Assembly (NCBI RefSeq): GCF_963518785.1
Contig: NZ_CAUQKJ010000005.1
Coordinates: 62,001-126,000, forward strand
Source: an uncultured Campylobacter sp.
GTDB taxonomy: Bacteria > Campylobacterota > Campylobacteria > Campylobacterales > Campylobacteraceae
DNA length: 64,000 nt
Direction: 5' to 3'
Each line of letters starts with the position of its first letter. Positions within the stretch are counted from its first letter, which is position 1. Below the pieces are notes generated by a model. It searched no databases, had not been told where the DNA came from, and saw only the letters and a list, made by a program, of their open reading frames with translations. The translations under genes were made by a program, and so were the position numbers. This document shows positions 32,764 through 40,245 of this stretch, in pieces.

Positions 32764-34035
32764 TCAAGACGCGAAGTGGTGCGAGCTGCCGCGAAATTCC
32801 ATAGAGCTTTGCGGCGTGCGCGGGCAAACTTCGGCGATGATATTGATCGAAACGCCCGTTTTAGCGGCAATCGCGTAGATTTTAGGCAAAAACTTCGGCG
32901 CGAAGCTGAACAAAATCTCGTACTCCTCGCCGCTTTGCAGCGCAGCCTCGCTAGGGCGGGCGATCCAGCGCGCACCCACGCCGCTAGCCTCCAACAGGCG
33001 GGGCAGATCCTGCGCGAGCCCGTCGCTAATGTCCATCGCCGCGCTGATGAGCTTCGCCGCCTTGTAAAAAAACTTATCGCGCAAAACGGGTCTGACAAAG
33101 CGCGAATTCTTTGAAATTTTTGCGCGCAGATCCTCGCGCAAGCGATATGAGCCACTACCCGGCACAGGATTTTCGCCTGCAGAGCTTTGCGACGTAGAAT
33201 TTTTGCATGCGAGGCTTTGCGACATAGGGCTCTTGCGATCCTCTCCGCTTCGTGACACGGAATTTTGCGTCGAAGTTTCGGCATCCAAGCTCTGCGGTTT
33301 AACATACGTAGGCAAAATTTTATCGTCCAGACTTTGCGGCTCAAGGTCCAAAATTTGCATTGCCAAAGTTTCAGCGCCCAGGCTCTGTAACTTAGCATGC
33401 GCAGGTAAAATTTTATCGTCCGGGCTTCGCACCTCATCGCCAGGATTTTGTGTCGCCGAAGCCTCGGCGTTCAGACCCTGCGACTCATCGCTTGGGCCTT
33501 GCACCGACGAAATTTTATCGTTTCGGTTTTGCGTCTGCGAGTTAGCGGGCGAAATTTCATCTCTTAAAAGCACCGCCAGATCGCGCCCGACGCTGCCTAG
33601 CTCGCCCGTATGTGCGATGAGATCGCCCACGCGCGCGTCGCTGCGAAACACGGGGCGCTTACACTTGCCGATCAGGCTCACGCTAAGCGCGATGCGATCC
33701 GAGCCGATCGTGTCGCCGCCGATGATCCGTATGCCCCACTCCTGCGCCGTTTCGTTCACGCCCGCGCACAGCTCGTCGATCTCGCGCGTGCCGATCTCGC
33801 GCGGCAGCGCAAGCCCCAGCAGGGCGTATTTAGCACGCGCATTCGTCGCGATCATGTCCGAGATGTTTACGAGCATCGCCTTTGCGCCAATCTCGCGCAG
33901 GCTCAGCCAGCCGCGACGAAAGTGCACGCCCTCGACGAAAAGATCCTTGCAATAAGCTCGCTCGCCGACTACGGCGCAATCATCGCCGTTAAGCTTCGAT
34001 CTAAATTTCTCAAAAATATACCGCTCCTTATCCAT
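32764..34035 (-). CDS. thiL: Thiamine-monophosphate kinase with long repeat insertion
   Basis: Makes thiamine diphosphate from thiamine monophosphate, needed by Dxs among others. I choose ATG 34035 (MDKERYIFEKF) behind GGAGGGAGT. There are 423 residues; the family has about 270-330. Conserved parts: GDDCAVVG at 17-24, KAMLVNISDM at 52-61, IIGGDTI at 104-110, HTGELGSVGRDL at 142-153, MDISDGLAQDL at 334-344, and GEEYEILF at 369-376. Residues about 161-300 are a Q/S/L/D/A-rich insert absent from relatives. The catalytic motifs lie outside it, so activity is plausible. Confidence 0.93.
   Translation of the reverse strand: MDKERYIFEKFRSKLNGDDCAVVGERAYCKDLFVEGVHFRRGWLSLREIGAKAMLVNISDMIATNARAKYALLGLALPREIGTREIDELCAGVNETAQEWGIRIIGGDTIGSDRIALSVSLIGKCKRPVFRSDARVGDLIAHTGELGSVGRDLAVLLRDEISPANSQTQNRNDKISSVQGPSDESQGLNAEASATQNPGDEVRSPDDKILPAHAKLQSLGAETLAMQILDLEPQSLDDKILPTYVKPQSLDAETSTQNSVSRSGEDRKSPMSQSLACKNSTSQSSAGENPVPGSGSYRLREDLRAKISKNSRFVRPVLRDKFFYKAAKLISAAMDISDGLAQDLPRLLEASGVGARWIARPSEAALQSGEEYEILFSFAPKFLPKIYAIAAKTGVSINIIAEVCPRTPQSSMEFRGSSHHFAS
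33136..33555 (-). repeat. 93-bp tandem repeat insertion in thiL
   Basis: About 420 bp coding for 140 extra residues. Its core is a 31-residue (93 bp) tandem repeat: units start at residues 186 (QGLNAEA), 217 (QSLGAET) and 248 (QSLDAET), each followed after 10 residues by S-x-DDKILP in the first two. Units occupy 33388-33480, 33295-33387, then a third that decays toward 33136. AAATTT or GAATTT occurs in or next to every unit (for example GGCAAAATTTTATCGTCC and GGTAAAATTTTATCGTCC). Length is a multiple of three and no stop codon arises in 140 codons. Confidence 0.8.
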
Positions 34036-34086
34036 ACTCCCTCCGTTAAATTTAGCGTTACGCCGCAACCGTGCGAAAGCTAAGAA

Positions 34087-34110
34087 GCCCGCATTCGCGG
34101 GCCTTTGTTT
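34087..34110 (+). terminator. Terminator-like hairpin upstream of thiL
   Basis: Stem GCCCGC (34087-34092) and GCGGGC (34097-34102), loop ATTC, then CTTTGTTT: a plus-strand intrinsic terminator by form. No intact plus-strand gene precedes it; it lies 51 bp upstream of the thiL start, so it may block antisense or read-through RNA or be a relic. Confidence 0.55.
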
Positions 34111-34483
34111 AAATTTCGTCGCACACGCGCAGCAGGAGTTCTACGCTCCGCTTTGCAAGATTATAGCGTAAATTTAGATTTTCGCAGCGCGAGTTTGGCT
34201 GCGGTTCAGTGCGGCTCGATAGCAAAATTAGAAATCGCGTGAGTTTTGAGGCTTTGGTGCGGCTCGGTATAATTTGATGTGGACGGAAGTCTGCGATAAA
34301 ACAGCGCCCGAGACTATCTCTTGCATGCGCCCGCCTGCGCGCACTCGCGCAGATAACGGATCTTTAAAAAGACTAGCTTAAAATTTTAAAATTTAGCGTA
34401 GCCGCAGCGAGATTAAATTTAAACGCTGCGTAAGTATAGCGAAGTTAAAATTCGCCTGAATATTTTATATAGACGGAGAGCAA
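34111..34483. other. Spacer between thiL and the small membrane-protein cluster
   Basis: 373 bp with no gene. RAATTY words recur (TTAAAATTTTAAAATTTAGCG near 34380). The last bases TTTTATATAGACGGAGAGCAA carry the ribosome site of the first cluster gene. A promoter for the cluster is expected here but none is clear. Confidence 0.3.
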
Positions 34484-34750
34484 ATGGGTATTTGTTATGA
34501 CCTAGCTAGAGGCTGGTTTATATTTCTGCTACTTGGCGTGATTCTGCTCAATAGCGTTTATGTGAAGGGTAATTATATAAAACATTTTTTTGATTTTAAT
34601 GTATTGATTGAATCTATGAAAGAAACCAAAGAAAATTTAAATTTTGCACACAAATTCGTAGGCGTATTTTATTGCGTAATCTCATTTATTGCCTATTTTT
34701 GCATTTATTTGGGGCTTTTTGCATTAATATTAAAAATATTTATTTATTAA
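34484..34750 (+). CDS. Small two-helix membrane protein
   Basis: 88 residues, family not recognised. Helix 1 about 10-28 (WFIFLLLGVILLNSVYV) and helix 2 about 61-86 (FYCVISFIAYFCIYLGLFALILKIF) flank a charged 30-residue loop. A GGAGAGCAA site precedes the ATG. First of four plus-strand genes separated by 9-25 bp, all AT-rich with A/T-ending codons, unlike the GC-richer neighbours. The gene order suggests one transcript and recent arrival from elsewhere. Confidence 0.65.
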   Translation: MGICYDLARGWFIFLLLGVILLNSVYVKGNYIKHFFDFNVLIESMKETKENLNFAHKFVGVFYCVISFIAYFCIYLGLFALILKIFIY

Positions 34751-34775
34751 ATTTTGGAAAATCAAGGAATCCCAA

Positions 34776-35273
34776 ATGAACGATACGAAACCGAGCGAGC
34801 CGCTACTAATCATAAAAAGTGCGAGGCGTTTTTATGGACCTTTTTATGCGGTAGTTAAAATTTTGCAATTTTATATCGCCATTGTTTTTATAATGCTTGA
34901 CAAGCCTTATGCGCCTATCGCAGGCTGGGTGATGCTGATCGGTCTTTTTTATACGACGGTTATTCCGAATTGCTTTAAATTTATTGCATGCTACGATGAT
35001 CGCATAGTCGTGAAATATTTTTTCTGGGAAAAAGTTATCAAGCTTAAAGATATAAAGGAATTCACCGCATATAAAATCCCTATATCATTTAAACAAATTT
35101 TAGCCATAAGATTTAAGCCGAATATTTATGATATATTGATTTATCTAGGCTCAATCTCTATACCGATGGACTACATAGCGAGCGATGATTTTGAAAAGCT
35201 GAAAATTCTACTAAAAGAACGCAATGTAAGATATTTTAATTTTAAAAATTTTAAATATGAATATTTTATATGA
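34776..35273 (+). CDS. Membrane protein with PH-like soluble domain
   Basis: 165 residues. Two close helices (about 24-42 and 47-66; LQFYIAIVFIML, GWVMLIGLFYTTVI) are followed by a beta-rich region FIACYDDRIVVKYFFWEKVIKLKDIKEFTAYK, with the layout of bacterial PH-domain (YdbT/YcxB-like) proteins: a strand pair, then KLKDIKEF and a C-terminal helix. The family assignment is a guess from fold rhythm. AAGGAATCCCAA precedes the ATG. Second gene of the AT-rich cluster, 25 bp after the first. Confidence 0.65.
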   Translation: MNDTKPSEPLLIIKSARRFYGPFYAVVKILQFYIAIVFIMLDKPYAPIAGWVMLIGLFYTTVIPNCFKFIACYDDRIVVKYFFWEKVIKLKDIKEFTAYKIPISFKQILAIRFKPNIYDILIYLGSISIPMDYIASDDFEKLKILLKERNVRYFNFKNFKYEYFI

Positions 35274-35282
35274 GGAGCGAAA

Positions 35283-35696
35283 ATGGGTTGCGACCGTAGT
35301 TATCAAACTATAAAAACAGGCGGATTTTTTAATTTCGCCATGAAATTTCTTGTTGCGATATTTTTTGCGATTGTTCTATTCGGCTGCGACGGTAATGAAT
35401 GTCGCAACGAATACAATAATAAGGCGTTTTCTATTATAACCGATAATTTAAAGGATAAGGAAAATAGAGATTGGACGTGCGGATCTATTGACAACTATGA
35501 ATACTTCATAAATTTTTATGGATCTAGCAACGATGATTTAGAGGCTTTATTAAAGAATGTAGCAGAAGCGGCACAAATTCCAAACGTCAAAATCACTATA
35601 TCGGTTTATGAGAGATATTGGAAATGGGGCAGCAAAACTCCGCCACCATTTAGCAAGAATATATTAACCGTAAAATTAGACACAAAATCAAATTAA
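35283..35696 (+). CDS. Small lipoprotein A of a duplicated pair
   Basis: 137 residues if the ATG behind GAGGAGCGAAA is used; then 19 residues precede the signal sequence MKFLVAIFFAIVLFGCDG, whose lipobox LFGC is clear (C34). The inner ATG at 35340 lacks a ribosome site. The mature part is CRNEY..WTCGSI..FYGSSNDDLEALL..IPNVKITISVYER, with two further cysteines likely to pair. It aligns along its length with the next gene, so the two are tandem duplicates. Family unknown; localisation to an envelope membrane is from the lipobox. Confidence 0.7.
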   Translation: MGCDRSYQTIKTGGFFNFAMKFLVAIFFAIVLFGCDGNECRNEYNNKAFSIITDNLKDKENRDWTCGSIDNYEYFINFYGSSNDDLEALLKNVAEAAQIPNVKITISVYERYWKWGSKTPPPFSKNILTVKLDTKSN

Positions 35697-35706
35697 GGAA
35701 AATGGA

Positions 35707-36090
35707 ATGCTGAAATTTACAAAGTGTTTCTTTTTGACAGTCGCCGCATTTATATTATTCGGCTGCGACGACAGGGAATGTCGGAATCAGTATAGCGACA
35801 AAGCAGAAGAAATAATATTTGAAGGAATAAGAGATTTAAATCATCTAGGCGGTTCTTGGTCTTGTGGAAAAATTACCGATAGATATGAGAGTATAGCAAA
35901 CATTTATGGCGCTAGAGATGATGATATAAAGTTGCTCTTAAATAATTTTTCAAAGGTTACAGACATGCCAAATGTTAAAATCACGATAAATGTTTATAAA
36001 GGCATAAGGTTGGCAAATAAAAATTTACCACCAAATGATGAGCCTATATTAATCTTAAAATCAAATACTCAATCAAGTCAAGCAGAATAA
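35707..36090 (+). CDS. Small lipoprotein B of a duplicated pair
   Basis: 127 residues, lipobox LFGC (C20) after MLKFTKCFFLTVAAFILFG. Shared with lipoprotein A: GCDxxECRNxYxxKAxxII, WxCGxI, YGxxxDDxxxLLxN, PNVKITIxVY and a PPxxxxIL near the end. Divergence is already large (roughly a third to half of positions match by eye), so the duplication is not recent or one copy evolves fast. Last gene of the AT-rich cluster, ended by a strong hairpin at 36096. No function is apparent. Confidence 0.7.
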   Translation: MLKFTKCFFLTVAAFILFGCDDRECRNQYSDKAEEIIFEGIRDLNHLGGSWSCGKITDRYESIANIYGARDDDIKLLLNNFSKVTDMPNVKITINVYKGIRLANKNLPPNDEPILILKSNTQSSQAE

Positions 36091-36095
36091 AATTT

Positions 36096-36115
36096 CGGGC
36101 GGCGCAAACCGCCCG
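36096..36115. terminator. Bidirectional terminator
   Basis: Perfect 7 bp GC stem CGGGCGG (36096-36102) and CCGCCCG (36109-36115), loop CGCAAA, placed between convergent genes (lipoprotein B and the aldehyde dehydrogenase). On the minus strand it is followed by AAATTTTATT, on the plus strand by AGATA, so it fits the dehydrogenase transcript better. Confidence 0.7.
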
Positions 36116-36133
36116 AGATACCGCACCAAGCCC

Positions 36134-37600
36134 TTACTGCTCGTAAAAGCCGCTCGGTTTGGAGATCGTGTCGATGTAGATATTTTTGGTCTGGGTATAG
36201 TGCTCCAGGATCATCTTGTGCGTCTCGCGACCGATGCCCGATTCTTTGTAGCCGCCAAACGGCGCGCCTGCGTGGATCTGGTTGTAGGTATTGACCCACA
36301 CGCGACCCGTCTCAAGCAGGCGTGCAACCGTGAGCGCCTTTGCGATGTCGCGCGTAAATACGGCACCGCCTAGTCCATAGAGGCTGTCGTTTGCCATGCG
36401 GACGAGCTCGTCTTGATCTTTAAATTTAATCACGACGCCCACAGGACCGAATATCTCCTCCTGCGCCACGCGCATGTCGTTGCGCACGTCCACGAGTAGC
36501 GTAGGCTCGACGAAAGCCTCTCCCGCGCTATGTCGCTTGCCGCCCACGGCGATCTTGGCGCCCTCTTCTACGCCGATTTTTACGTACTCTAAAATTTTAT
36601 CGGCTTGCTTTTTGTTGATCTGGCATCCCATCTGGGTATTCGGATCGAGCGGATCGCCCACCTTGATACGCTTAAATTTCTCCACGAGCGCCGGTACGAA
36701 TTTATCGTAGATGCCCTCCTGCACGAAGATTCTACTTCCCGCGCAGCAGACTTGGCCTTGGTTGAAAAGGATGCCCAGCTGCACGCCGTCGATCGCAACA
36801 TCGAAGTCACAATCGTCAAAGATGATATTCGCGCTCTTGCCGCCAAGCTCAAGCGTAGCGGGGATGATCTTTTGCGCCGCAGCTAGCGCGATGCCTCTGC
36901 CGACCTCGGTCGAGCCCGTAAATGCGAGCTTATCGAGCCCTTTGTGAGTGCGGACGAACTCGCCTGCTTTGCTTCCCTTGCCGGTTACGACGTTGATGAC
37001 GCCCTTTGGAAGTAGCGGCGCGATTAGGCGGATGAACTCCAAAATGCTGAGGCTGGTTTCGGAGCTTGGCTTAAATACGCACGTATCGCCCGCGGCAATC
37101 AGCGGAGCGAGCTTCCACGCGCCCATCAAAAACGGGAAATTCCACGGCACGATCTGTCCTACTACGCCGATCGGCTCGCGCAAGACGACGGATAGATAGC
37201 GCTCTTTTAACATATTGGCGCTGCCCTCCTCACCCAAAATCACGCCCGCAAAATAGCGGAAATGCTCGATCGACCACGCTACGTCGACCGCGCGCGTCTC
37301 GCGGATCGGCTTGCCGTTATCGATAGTCTCTACGGTCGCGATGAACTCGGCGTTTTGCTCTAGGACGTCGGCGATCTTGTTTAGTAGCGCGCTGCGCTCA
37401 TAAACGCTGGTGCGACGAAAGCTCTCAAACGCCTTGCGCGCCGCGGCGACCGCTCTATCGACGTCCGCCTTGCTAGCATCTGCGATCTTTGAAATTTTCT
37501 CGCCGGTAGCGGGATTAAAAACGTCTAGGCTCGCGCCGCCTTCGGCACCCACAAACTCGCCGTCAATGAAAAGCTTATAGCTTGGTTGGATTGTAGCCAT
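36134..37600 (-). CDS. NAD(P)-dependent aldehyde dehydrogenase
   Basis: 488 residues, full length for the class 1/2 ALDH family, cytoplasmic. Oxyanion N154 lies in PWNFP, the cofactor-binding KPSSE at 177-181, FTGSTEVGR at 227-235, general base E251 in ELGGKS, and nucleophile C285 in GQVCCAGSR. The YGLGGAVFT and PFGGYKESGIGRE C-terminal motifs are present. The N-terminus (YKLFIDGEFVGAEGG) is like acetaldehyde or betaine aldehyde dehydrogenases; the substrate cannot be settled. AAGGAGT precedes the ATG and a TATAAT lies upstream. It is a single-gene unit. Confidence 0.9.
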   Translation of the reverse strand: MATIQPSYKLFIDGEFVGAEGGASLDVFNPATGEKISKIADASKADVDRAVAAARKAFESFRRTSVYERSALLNKIADVLEQNAEFIATVETIDNGKPIRETRAVDVAWSIEHFRYFAGVILGEEGSANMLKERYLSVVLREPIGVVGQIVPWNFPFLMGAWKLAPLIAAGDTCVFKPSSETSLSILEFIRLIAPLLPKGVINVVTGKGSKAGEFVRTHKGLDKLAFTGSTEVGRGIALAAAQKIIPATLELGGKSANIIFDDCDFDVAIDGVQLGILFNQGQVCCAGSRIFVQEGIYDKFVPALVEKFKRIKVGDPLDPNTQMGCQINKKQADKILEYVKIGVEEGAKIAVGGKRHSAGEAFVEPTLLVDVRNDMRVAQEEIFGPVGVVIKFKDQDELVRMANDSLYGLGGAVFTRDIAKALTVARLLETGRVWVNTYNQIHAGAPFGGYKESGIGRETHKMILEHYTQTKNIYIDTISKPSGFYEQ

Positions 37601-37632
37601 GCTTACTCCTTACTTGAAATATGACATTCGCT

Positions 37633-37638
37633 ATTATA
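37633..37638 (-). promoter_or_regulatory. -10 element of the aldehyde dehydrogenase gene
   Basis: Perfect TATAAT on the minus strand (GATATATAATAGCG), 33 bp upstream of the ATG at 37600, with the AAGGAGT ribosome site between them. No clear -35. Confidence 0.6.
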
Positions 37639-38229
37639 TATCCGCGGCGATTAATGCGGCATAAATTTCGGAGCGAAAATCGGTTAAAATTTTGCGGTGT
37701 GTAAATTTGAGAAGAAATGCGGCGTGCGCGAAATTTTAAAATTTAATCTACGCGCGCGACAGCGTAGCTTTGAAGCAGCTTTGAAGCGGCGTGAAATTTA
37801 ACCGGGTGCGAGCGGCGAAATTTCAAAAGGTAACGTTTATGAAACGAGAGCGTAAATTCGGCTGCGAGAAATTTTAGAATTTTGCTCCGATAAAATTTTA
37901 AAATTTGGCTCTGCCTGGATTTTAAATTCGGCTTAGTTAAAATTTTAAAATTTTGCGAAGTAAAATTTTTGAAACATTTTGCGGAGCGGGAGAGCGGTTT
38001 AAATTTACGGCGCGCGACGATCGGATCTACGAATACGCTTCAAACTATAGCCTGCGGATAAATTTTAAAATTTTGCGGGGTAAAATTTCATAATTCGGCT
38101 TCATCGGAGTTTTGAATCGGGCTTCGTTAAAATTTTAAAATTTAGTCTGGTTGAGAATTTTAAAATTTTGTGAAGTAAAATTTTAAAAATACTTTTCGGA
38201 ATAAAATTTCTACAACTATCTTTTGCGCG
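37639..38229. repeat. AAATTTTAAAATTT repeat field
   Basis: About 590 bp that are the densest case of the interspersed pattern. The palindromic word TTAAAATTTTAAAATTT recurs at roughly 37690-37745, 37895-37910, 37938-37955, 38058-38075, 38128-38145 and 38154-38185. Two longer imperfect direct repeats exist: 37888-37985 and 38055-38190 share the order TTTTAAAATTTTGCG-AGTAAAATTT and GGCTT-GTTAAAATTTTAAAATTT. No open frame of interest. Such AT-palindromes could be methylation, uptake or nucleoid-protein sites. Confidence 0.65.
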
Positions 38230-38800
38230 AGCTTTGCAAGCCCATAACGCTTGCTTGTAAAGCTCACTTGAGCGGCGCCCGAGTAGGATGAAAGCACGGC
38301 GCCTAAAGACGCGGCATTACAATCAATCTCAGGCATTTTGTAAAAGCATATACGAGCAGCTCAACTACTCTCGCGTGCAACCGCTCAGGTGCAGGACGAG
38401 GCATAACCGCCAGTGCGTGCAGCTTAGATGCAGAGGGCAACCACTCGTGCATGGTTTAGGCATAGCAGACGCAACAGCTCCACCCGTAATTTGCAGTTCG
38501 TTTAAGCGTAAACGGCATCTGTTCGGGCACAAAGAGCGAGCTTGTACACACGGCTCAGACCTATAAATAGCTCCGCTCATAGTTGCTCACGATAGAGGTC
38601 AAGAGAGATAGGGAGTCGCGATCCGAGCTACGACGAGCTTTTCGGGCACGACGCCGCCAAGAAATATAAAGAGGAAAGCAGCCGCACTCTCCCACTCGAG
38701 CTCGTTCAAGCCGAAAAGTTGGAACTGCGTACGAAGTCTCCGTCCCCACAAAAGCTATGCTCGGGGCTTTTCTAGCCGAGAGATCAAACCGCTTAAAATT
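38230..38800. other. Non-repetitive spacer, possible gene remnant
   Basis: About 570 bp with balanced composition and not one RAATTY word until its end, in sharp contrast with the field to its left. On the plus strand the stretch 38605-38775 reads as GSRDPSYDELFGHDAAKKYKEES and continues to a stop at 38773 with gene-like codon use but no start. A 92-codon frame (38288-38566) precedes it in another frame. I could not match tmRNA, RNase P RNA or SRP RNA cores. A decayed gene or an unrecognised RNA are the options. Confidence 0.3.
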
Positions 38801-39550
38801 TTAAAATTTAGGCTCGAAAAAGGTCTCTTCGTGGATGTTGGCAAAGGCGGCTTGCAGGCTGATAAAAAACCTCGGATGGGCCTTTTCGTACTGCGCCAAA
38901 AGCTCCTTCGTAGCGGCGCGCGCAGTGGGCTCCTTGCCGCCGTATTGCCTCGCGGGGCAAACCTCCTCCTCGCGCATGATCGGAAGCTCGTTATCTCTAG
39001 CACAGGCGGCGATTTGGCGCTCGCGCGTGAGAATGAACGGACGGATGATCACGAGCCCGTTTTCGGCGATATAGCGCGGAGCGAGAGTTCGAAGCGCGCC
39101 GTTGAAGGTGAAATTCATAAAAAAGCTCTCCGCGGCGTCATCGAGGTGGTGGGCGATGGCGATCTTATTAAAGCCGTGCTCAAGCGCGTAAGAGTAGATG
39201 TATCCGCGCCTCATACGCGAGCAAAAGCTGCAAAACGTGGTGTTTGCGCGGATCTTTTCCTTGCCGAATTCAAAAATTTTAGTATCGATTATCTCATAGG
39301 GGATCTCGTGCTCTTTAAAATGGGCGCTTATCTCGCGCAGATCCTCGCCGATACCGTAGGTGACGGTGACGGCTCGAAATTCCCAATCTAGCGGGCTTAC
39401 GCTTTGGAAGTGCTTCAGCACGTGCGCCAGACTCATGCTGTCCTTACCGCCGCTAAGAGCTAGTAAAATTTTATCGCCGCGCTCGAACATCTTATATTTG
39501 GCGTTGGTTTGTCCGACGCGGCGAAGTAGTTTTTTGGAGAGGTTTATCAT
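38801..39550 (-). CDS. ttcA: tRNA 2-thiocytidine synthetase TtcA-like
   Basis: 249-residue ATP-dependent thiolase that converts C32 of some tRNAs to s2C. PP-loop SGGKDS is at 33-38 and the Fe-S cysteines C107 and C110 lie in TTFCSFCSRMRRG; a third cysteine near HHLDD..CARDNELP / EEVCPAR completes the site. HHLDDAAESFFMN is the family nucleotide motif. Last gene of the long minus-strand run; overlaps the mtnN end by 4 bp. C. jejuni has a TtcA homologue at the same place by my recollection. Confidence 0.9.
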   Translation of the reverse strand: MINLSKKLLRRVGQTNAKYKMFERGDKILLALSGGKDSMSLAHVLKHFQSVSPLDWEFRAVTVTYGIGEDLREISAHFKEHEIPYEIIDTKIFEFGKEKIRANTTFCSFCSRMRRGYIYSYALEHGFNKIAIAHHLDDAAESFFMNFTFNGALRTLAPRYIAENGLVIIRPFILTRERQIAACARDNELPIMREEEVCPARQYGGKEPTARAATKELLAQYEKAHPRFFISLQAAFANIHEETFFEPKF

Positions 39551-40245
39551 AACCTTTCGATCATTTTTAAGACAAAATTTGCGCTCGTCTGCGCGCTTTT
39601 TACCATAAACTCGTCAAAATCGAACTCGGCTTTGTGTCCCGCCTCGTCGCTTATCGCGCGCAGCACGCAAAACGGCACACCCAGCGCGTCGCACACCTGC
39701 GCTACGCTAGCCCCCTCCATCTCGACCGCGCTCGCATCAAACGTCCGCTCGATCCAGCTCTTACGCTCCTCATCGCCCACGAACTGATCGCCGCTAGCGA
39801 TGACGCCAGATTTTAGCGTGATGCCTAGCTGCTCGGCGACGCTTTGCGCGATAGAGTTTAGCTTCGCGTCGGTTTGGACTGAAATTTTACTTCCGGGCAC
39901 GAATCCGTGCGGATGCCCAAACGCCGTGATGTCCAGATCGTGCTGCACGAGCGAGGTGGCGTATAAAATTTCGCCGATCTTAATGCCGTGCTTCAAAGCC
40001 CCCGCGACGCCCGTAAAAATGAGCGCGCGCGCGCCGAATCTTTCGATCATAACCGTAGCGGTCAGGGCGGAATTTACCTTGCCGATCTTCGAATATGCGA
40101 TCACTAGATCGTGACCGTTAAGCTTGGCGGCGTAGAATTTATTATTCGCATGCTCCGTAGCCTCCACGCTCACGCCCCGCTCGCGCAGTGCGGATAGTAG
40201 CGGCTCGATCTCTTCTGGCATAGCGCCCAAGATCGCTACTTTCAT
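39547..40245 (-). CDS. mtnN: 5'-methylthioadenosine/S-adenosylhomocysteine nucleosidase
   Basis: Cleaves MTA and SAH (and in Campylobacter relatives 6-amino-deoxyfutalosine of the futalosine menaquinone route) to adenine. I choose ATG 40245 (MKVAILGAMPEEIEPLL) behind AAAGGAGAACGG; the frame extends further upstream into fabD without a start signal. About 232 residues. IGKVNSALTATVMIERF, FTGVAGAL, SGDQFVGDEERK, and VEMEGASVAQV with the substrate-binding glutamates, then RAISDEAG with the catalytic Asp, are all present. Overlaps the fabD stop by 4 bp. Confidence 0.95.
   Translation of the reverse strand: MKVAILGAMPEEIEPLLSALRERGVSVEATEHANNKFYAAKLNGHDLVIAYSKIGKVNSALTATVMIERFGARALIFTGVAGALKHGIKIGEILYATSLVQHDLDITAFGHPHGFVPGSKISVQTDAKLNSIAQSVAEQLGITLKSGVIASGDQFVGDEERKSWIERTFDASAVEMEGASVAQVCDALGVPFCVLRAISDEAGHKAEFDFDEFMVKSAQTSANFVLKMIERL

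Noticed and set aside
33203..34083. Large plus-strand frames opposite thiL (250 and 157 codons).
   Set aside because: They mirror the thiL repeats and conserved exons; ThiL motifs on the minus strand settle the coding strand.
38640..38690. AGAGGAAAGCAGCCGC resembling the SRP RNA core (GGAAGGAAGCAGCC).
   Set aside because: The flanking bases do not form the helix 8 pairing and there is no GGAA tetraloop in the right place.
38570..38760. GAGGAAAGC resembling the RNase P RNA 5' core.
   Set aside because: The diagnostic GGAAAGUCCGGGCU and the matching 3' P4 strand are missing on both strands.
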